9,101 nucleotides of DNA, taken from positions 1 to 9,101 of the forward strand of contig CAKPQY010000022.1 of NCBI GenBank assembly GCA_934179885.1, in the 5' to 3' direction. This document shows, one piece after another, positions 6,562 through 9,101 of the stretch. The stretch's first letter is position 1; each line of letters starts with the position of its first letter. A program made the position numbers and the translations under genes. The DNA is from an uncultured Clostridia bacterium (lineage in GTDB: Bacteria > Bacillota > Clostridia > TANB77 > CAG-508). Below the pieces are notes generated by a model. It was not told the origin of the DNA and made no database searches. It was given only the letters and a program-made list of their open reading frames with translations.

Positions 6562-8343
6562 ATGGTAAAAATAAATATATCAACCAAAAAAAGAATGAGA
6601 ACAATGTTATTTATAGTTTTTTTAATAATAGCACTATTAATAGGAAGATTAGGGTATATTCAACTAATAGAAGGAAAAGAATTATCAAAAATGGCATATG
6701 AACAACAAACTTTAGATAGGGCAATAAATCCCAAAAGGGGAACAATTTATGATACAACAGGTCAAGTTTTAGCGCAAAGCAGTACTGTAGAAACAGTAAC
6801 AGTAAACCCAGGAAATATAGAAAAAGATATGAAAGAAAAAGTAGCTAAAAAACTTGCAGAAATTTTTGATTTAGATTATGAGACTATGCTAAAAAGAGTT
6901 TCAAAAAGAAGTTCAATAGAAACAATTGCTAAAAAAGTAGATAAGGAAAAAACGGATGAACTTAGAAAATGGATAGAAGAAGAAAATATTACAACAGGTA
7001 TAAATATTGATGAAGATACAAAAAGATATTATCCTAATAATAATTTGGCATCTCAAATTATAGGATTTTGTGGTAGTGATAATCAAGGACTGGATGGAAT
7101 AGAAGCAAAATATGATAGTGCCCTTTCAGGAACAAAAGGTGCAATAAAAAGACATACAGATGCTAAAGGTAGCGAAATAGGAGAAGAAGGCGAGACATAT
7201 GTAGCTGCTGTTGATGGTAATGATTTAGTTCTTACAATTGATATTAATATACAATCAATTGTTGAAAAATATTTAAAAGAAGCGTGTATAGATAATGAGT
7301 GTACAGATGGCGGAAATATTGTTGTAATGAATCCTAAAAATGGAGATATTTTAGCAATGGTAACATATCCAGACTATAATTTGAATGAACCATATGCAGC
7401 ATATACAGACGAACTAAAAGGAATTTGGGATACAGCAGATCAAGCGGAAAAAACAAAGAGTTTGCAAGCAGTTTGGAGAAATAGAGCAATTACTGATACA
7501 TATGAGCCAGGGTCTACATTTAAAACAATTACAGCATCTGCAGCTTTGGAAGAAGGATTAGTAACAGATATAGACCAACAAGGACAGTTTTGTTGTACTG
7601 GTGGAATTGAGGTTGCAGGTGTAAGAATAAAATGTTGGAGATATTATAGACCACATGGAGCAGAGAGCTTAAGGCAAGCATTAATGAATTCATGTAATCC
7701 AATTTTTATAGGATTAGGACAAAAAATGGGAGTTCATACATATTATAGCTATTTACAAAAATTTGGATTACTAGATAGAACAGGAATTGATTTACCAGGA
7801 GAAGCTGGAAGCATATTTTTAGCTGAAAATAAAATGGGACCAGTTGAACTTGCAACAGTAAGTTTTGGTCAAAGATTTGAAATTACACCACTTCAATTAG
7901 TTACAGCAGTTTCATCGATAGCAAATGGAGGAAATTTGATTCAGCCTAGAGTTGTAAAGGCAATTATTGATAGTGAAACAGGAGAAAAAACTGATATTGA
8001 AACAAAAGTTAAATCACAAACAATTTCTAAAGAAACTTCAGAAAAGGTTTTAAGTATGATGGAATCTGTTGTGTCAGAGGGTACAGGTAAGAACGCAAAA
8101 GTTACAGGATATAGAATTGGTGGAAAAACAGGAACTTCTGAAGATGGAGTTAATACAAATAAATATGTAACTTCTTTTTTAGGTGTTGCTCCAATTGAAG
8201 ACCCGCAAGTTGTTCTTCTTATTACTTTATATAATCCAACTGGCGAAGGTGGACACCATCTAGGTGTATGCTTATGGAAGTTAATAAAAACGAGGTGTAT
8301 ATATTTGATGAAATACAGTTGTACCATAGGTTATACGGAATAG
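6562..8343 (+). CDS. Class B penicillin-binding protein (FtsI/SpoVD type), 3' end lost
   Basis: A peptidoglycan D,D-transpeptidase that cross-links cell wall peptides outside the membrane at the septum or spore cortex. A basic N-terminus and one membrane anchor (about 13-31) precede the dimerisation domain, which starts near RGTIYDTTGQVLA (59-71). The transpeptidase domain has all three active-site motifs: STFK with nucleophile S318, SCN (377-379) and KTGT (522-525). Family similarity stops at GEGGHHLG (residue 568, base 8265), where relatives continue with GG, a final helix and often PASTA domains. The last 25 residues, to the TAG at 8341, look random and cysteine-rich. The gene is therefore truncated within the last part of the catalytic domain and may be inactive. 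ftsI and spoVD cannot be told apart here. Confidence 0.88.
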   Translation: MVKINISTKKRMRTMLFIVFLIIALLIGRLGYIQLIEGKELSKMAYEQQTLDRAINPKRGTIYDTTGQVLAQSSTVETVTVNPGNIEKDMKEKVAKKLAEIFDLDYETMLKRVSKRSSIETIAKKVDKEKTDELRKWIEEENITTGINIDEDTKRYYPNNNLASQIIGFCGSDNQGLDGIEAKYDSALSGTKGAIKRHTDAKGSEIGEEGETYVAAVDGNDLVLTIDINIQSIVEKYLKEACIDNECTDGGNIVVMNPKNGDILAMVTYPDYNLNEPYAAYTDELKGIWDTADQAEKTKSLQAVWRNRAITDTYEPGSTFKTITASAALEEGLVTDIDQQGQFCCTGGIEVAGVRIKCWRYYRPHGAESLRQALMNSCNPIFIGLGQKMGVHTYYSYLQKFGLLDRTGIDLPGEAGSIFLAENKMGPVELATVSFGQRFEITPLQLVTAVSSIANGGNLIQPRVVKAIIDSETGEKTDIETKVKSQTISKETSEKVLSMMESVVSEGTGKNAKVTGYRIGGKTGTSEDGVNTNKYVTSFLGVAPIEDPQVVLLITLYNPTGEGGHHLGVCLWKLIKTRCIYLMKYSCTIGYTE

Positions 8344-8438
8344 AATATAGTGAAAAAGTATTGAAAGAAATAACAATGAAGTGTCTGCTTATTGCAGTTT
8401 TATGCACAATAAATAACCAAAAGTGGATAAATATTCTT
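8266..8438 (+). other. Unidentified segment joined to the truncated PBP
   Basis: Sequence after the PBP break does not resemble the expected PBP C-terminus or murF. One frame, different from the PBP frame, is open from ATG 8274 (MEVNKNEVYIFDEIQL...) and has more native-looking codon use than the PBP frame here. It runs through the following terminator and into the intron 5' end before stopping at 8496-8498, so it cannot be an intact gene ending normally. It may be the tail of another gene or non-coding sequence. I do not recognise it. Confidence 0.4.
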
Positions 8439-8471
8439 AAAGTGAGTTGCATTAGGCAATTCACTTTTTTT
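8439..8471 (+). terminator. Strong intrinsic terminator, likely target site of the group II intron
   Basis: AAAGTGAGTTGC (8439-8450) pairs with GCAATTCACTTT (8456-8467) across the loop ATTAG, giving 12 bp with one G-T pair, followed by T through 8471. It ends transcription of whatever lies upstream, now the truncated PBP. Group IIC introns are known to insert just downstream of such hairpins, and the intron-like sequence begins here five nt after the stem. Confidence 0.88.
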
Positions 8472-8472
8472 A

Positions 8473-8786
8473 GTGCGACAGGCATGTCGTTTAGCTAATC
8501 GGTGAAAGTCCGTATTGGAGGTATATATCGCCAACCAATTAGAAAAACACAAGCTATCCATCGTGAGGTGGAAGTGGAGGAAGTGTGTATCAAAATCATG
8601 GCTCGATGTACAAGAACTTGATATTAAGGCTATGCAAGAGGGCAAGGCTACTAAACAAGTCGAAACCCAAAAGATATACGTAAACTTGTATAGTAAATCA
8701 AGCGAGTAAATGAGGAAAGTTAAACGGCTTACCCTGTGAGGTCTTGTGAACATAGAGTAGTCAGGAAACGACGAGGAGTACATAGA
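8473..8786 (+). mobile_element. Group IIC-like group II intron, 5' part (domains I to early IV), no reverse transcriptase
   Basis: The segment starts with GTGCGACAGGCATGTCG, matching the GUGYG group II intron 5' end and the class C form GUGUGCCCGGCAUGGG as I remember it from the Oceanobacillus intron. It continues with GGTGAAAGTCCG (8501-8512), CAAGAACTTGATATTAAGGC (8611-8630) and GCTTACCCTGTGAGGTCTT (8727-8745), which resemble domain I and the domain III/IV region of class C introns. GC content is clearly higher than in the flanks, as expected for a folded RNA. Position after a terminator hairpin fits class C targeting. No reverse transcriptase and no domain V or VI hairpin is found up to 9101. 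It may be truncated, or its domain IV may extend past the window. Confidence 0.78.
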
Positions 8787-8861
8787 ATGAAATATGGTCG
8801 AAAAAGGTTTATCACAATTTCTATATTTTTTTGTTTCACATCAATTGTAACACTACAATAA
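8787..8861 (+). CDS. 24-codon ORF with signal-peptide-like sequence inside or at the edge of the intron
   Basis: ATG 8787 follows GAGGAG (8773-8778) by eight nt, the best Shine-Dalgarno in this part of the window. It sits where class C introns carry the start of their reverse transcriptase. The product, 24 residues, begins MKYGRKRF and continues as a hydrophobic stretch with isoleucine, phenylalanine, cysteine and threonine, ending at TAA 8859-8861. It resembles the positively charged and hydrophobic parts of a signal peptide without a mature protein. It could be a gene remnant fused by rearrangement, a tiny membrane peptide, or chance. I do not recognise it. Confidence 0.25.
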   Translation: MKYGRKRFITISIFFCFTSIVTLQ

Positions 8862-8886
8862 TGTTTATAAAAATAAGAAAAAATTA

Positions 8887-8915
8887 TTGAAATGTATTTG
8901 AGATTATGCTATAAT
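8887..8915 (+). promoter_or_regulatory. Strong extended -10 promoter for the right-edge gene
   Basis: TTGAAA (8887-8892) and a perfect TATAAT (8910-8915) are separated by 17 nt, and TG precedes the -10 in extended form (TGCTATAAT). Transcription would start near 8922, giving a leader of about 90 nt before the GTG at 9012. I see no terminator, riboswitch or other element in that leader or in the AT-rich stretch 8862-8886. Confidence 0.72.
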
Positions 8916-9011
8916 AAAAAACAGCAATTATTAAGCCAATGATTAACCGAATAAATAAAAGTATACGAAATAATAAGAATATAATCAATGTAGAATGGAG
9001 AATAGAATATT

Positions 9012-9101
9012 GTGATAAGACTAAACGAAACAGAGGAAATAATAAGGTTAATTCATAATGGATTTGATTTAGAATTATTATCTTTTGAATTAGATGTTCC
9101 A
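9012..9101 (+). CDS. N-terminus of a helix-turn-helix-like protein (3' partial)
   Basis: From GTG 9012 the frame is open to the window edge, giving 30 residues: MIRLNETEEIIRLI, then HNGFDLELLSFELDVP. The pattern of a helix ending in NG, then a second helix with LSFELDVP, resembles the first two helices of helix-turn-helix domains of the kind 'I...I..G.s..eIa.el.is'. An in-frame TAG at 9003 limits the start to this region. GGAG at 8997-9000 lies 11 nt upstream, a rather long spacing. It has its own promoter (8887-8915). The family and full length cannot be determined here. Confidence 0.5.
   Translation, partial: MIRLNETEEIIRLIHNGFDLELLSFELDVP

Noticed and set aside
7941..8327. A 128-codon minus-strand frame opposite the PBP 3' end
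   Set aside because: It mirrors conserved transpeptidase coding sequence and has no ribosome binding site or recognisable product.
8268..8498. A 76-codon gene after the PBP break
   Set aside because: It reads through a strong terminator and the intron 5' end, so its C-terminus cannot be native. Kept only as an unidentified segment.
8515..8709. A 64-codon plus-strand open frame inside the intron-like region
   Set aside because: It overlaps the conserved intron RNA stretches, has no ribosome binding site at its start and resembles no protein; the structured RNA explains the sequence better.
8787..9101. Domain V/VI of the group II intron
   Set aside because: No hairpin with an AGC/CGC start, GAAA-type tetraloop and two-nt bulge could be found; the region is AT-rich and unlike domain V.

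Overview
The window comes from an AT-rich, low-GC Gram-positive anaerobe, most likely an uncultured gut-type clostridium (Bacillota). The signs are strong AGGAGG-type ribosome binding sites, TTG starts, the standard code with TGA as stop, a MraZ of Bacillus/Clostridium type, and an oxygen-sensitive pyruvate formate-lyase (PFL) system. No species can be named from the sequence alone.

Left part (1-3957), mostly minus strand. The 3' end of an unrecognised plus-strand gene (2-250) converges on pflA, the two sharing a terminator hairpin. pflB (1141-3378) lies upstream of pflA (302-1039). Together they give the anaerobic route from pyruvate to acetyl-CoA plus formate, with PflA installing the glycyl radical in PflB. 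Two hairpins lie in the pflB-pflA gap. An XRE-family repressor-like gene (3577-3957) sits upstream of pflB on the same strand with its own terminator, and it is divergent from mraZ.

Middle and right part (4142-8343), plus strand: the start of the division and cell wall (dcw) cluster, mraZ - rsmH - ftsL-like - class B PBP. A clear promoter is followed at once by three 10-bp-phased AAGTGG repeats, the expected MraZ autoregulatory box. Two control points look unusual. First, mraZ and rsmH are separated by a 308-nt A-rich spacer that ends in an intrinsic terminator, leaving no visible room for a new promoter. The spacer also stays open in the mraZ frame through that terminator. Second, the PBP ribosome binding site is buried in a 14-bp stem followed by a T run.

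Right end (8266-9101), a disrupted region. The PBP loses homology abruptly after GEGGHHLG, before the last part of the transpeptidase domain, and no murF or mraY follows. Next come about 170 nt of unidentified sequence, a strong terminator, and five nt after its stem the 5' end of a group IIC-like group II intron (GTGCG at 8473). About 315 nt of intron-like RNA sequence is recognisable, but no reverse transcriptase and no domain V/VI are present before the window ends. Instead there is a 24-codon ORF with a good Shine-Dalgarno (SD) site, a strong extended -10 promoter and the first 30 codons of a helix-turn-helix-like protein. This is either a rearranged, truncated intron or an intron with non-standard cargo; the sequence to the right would decide.
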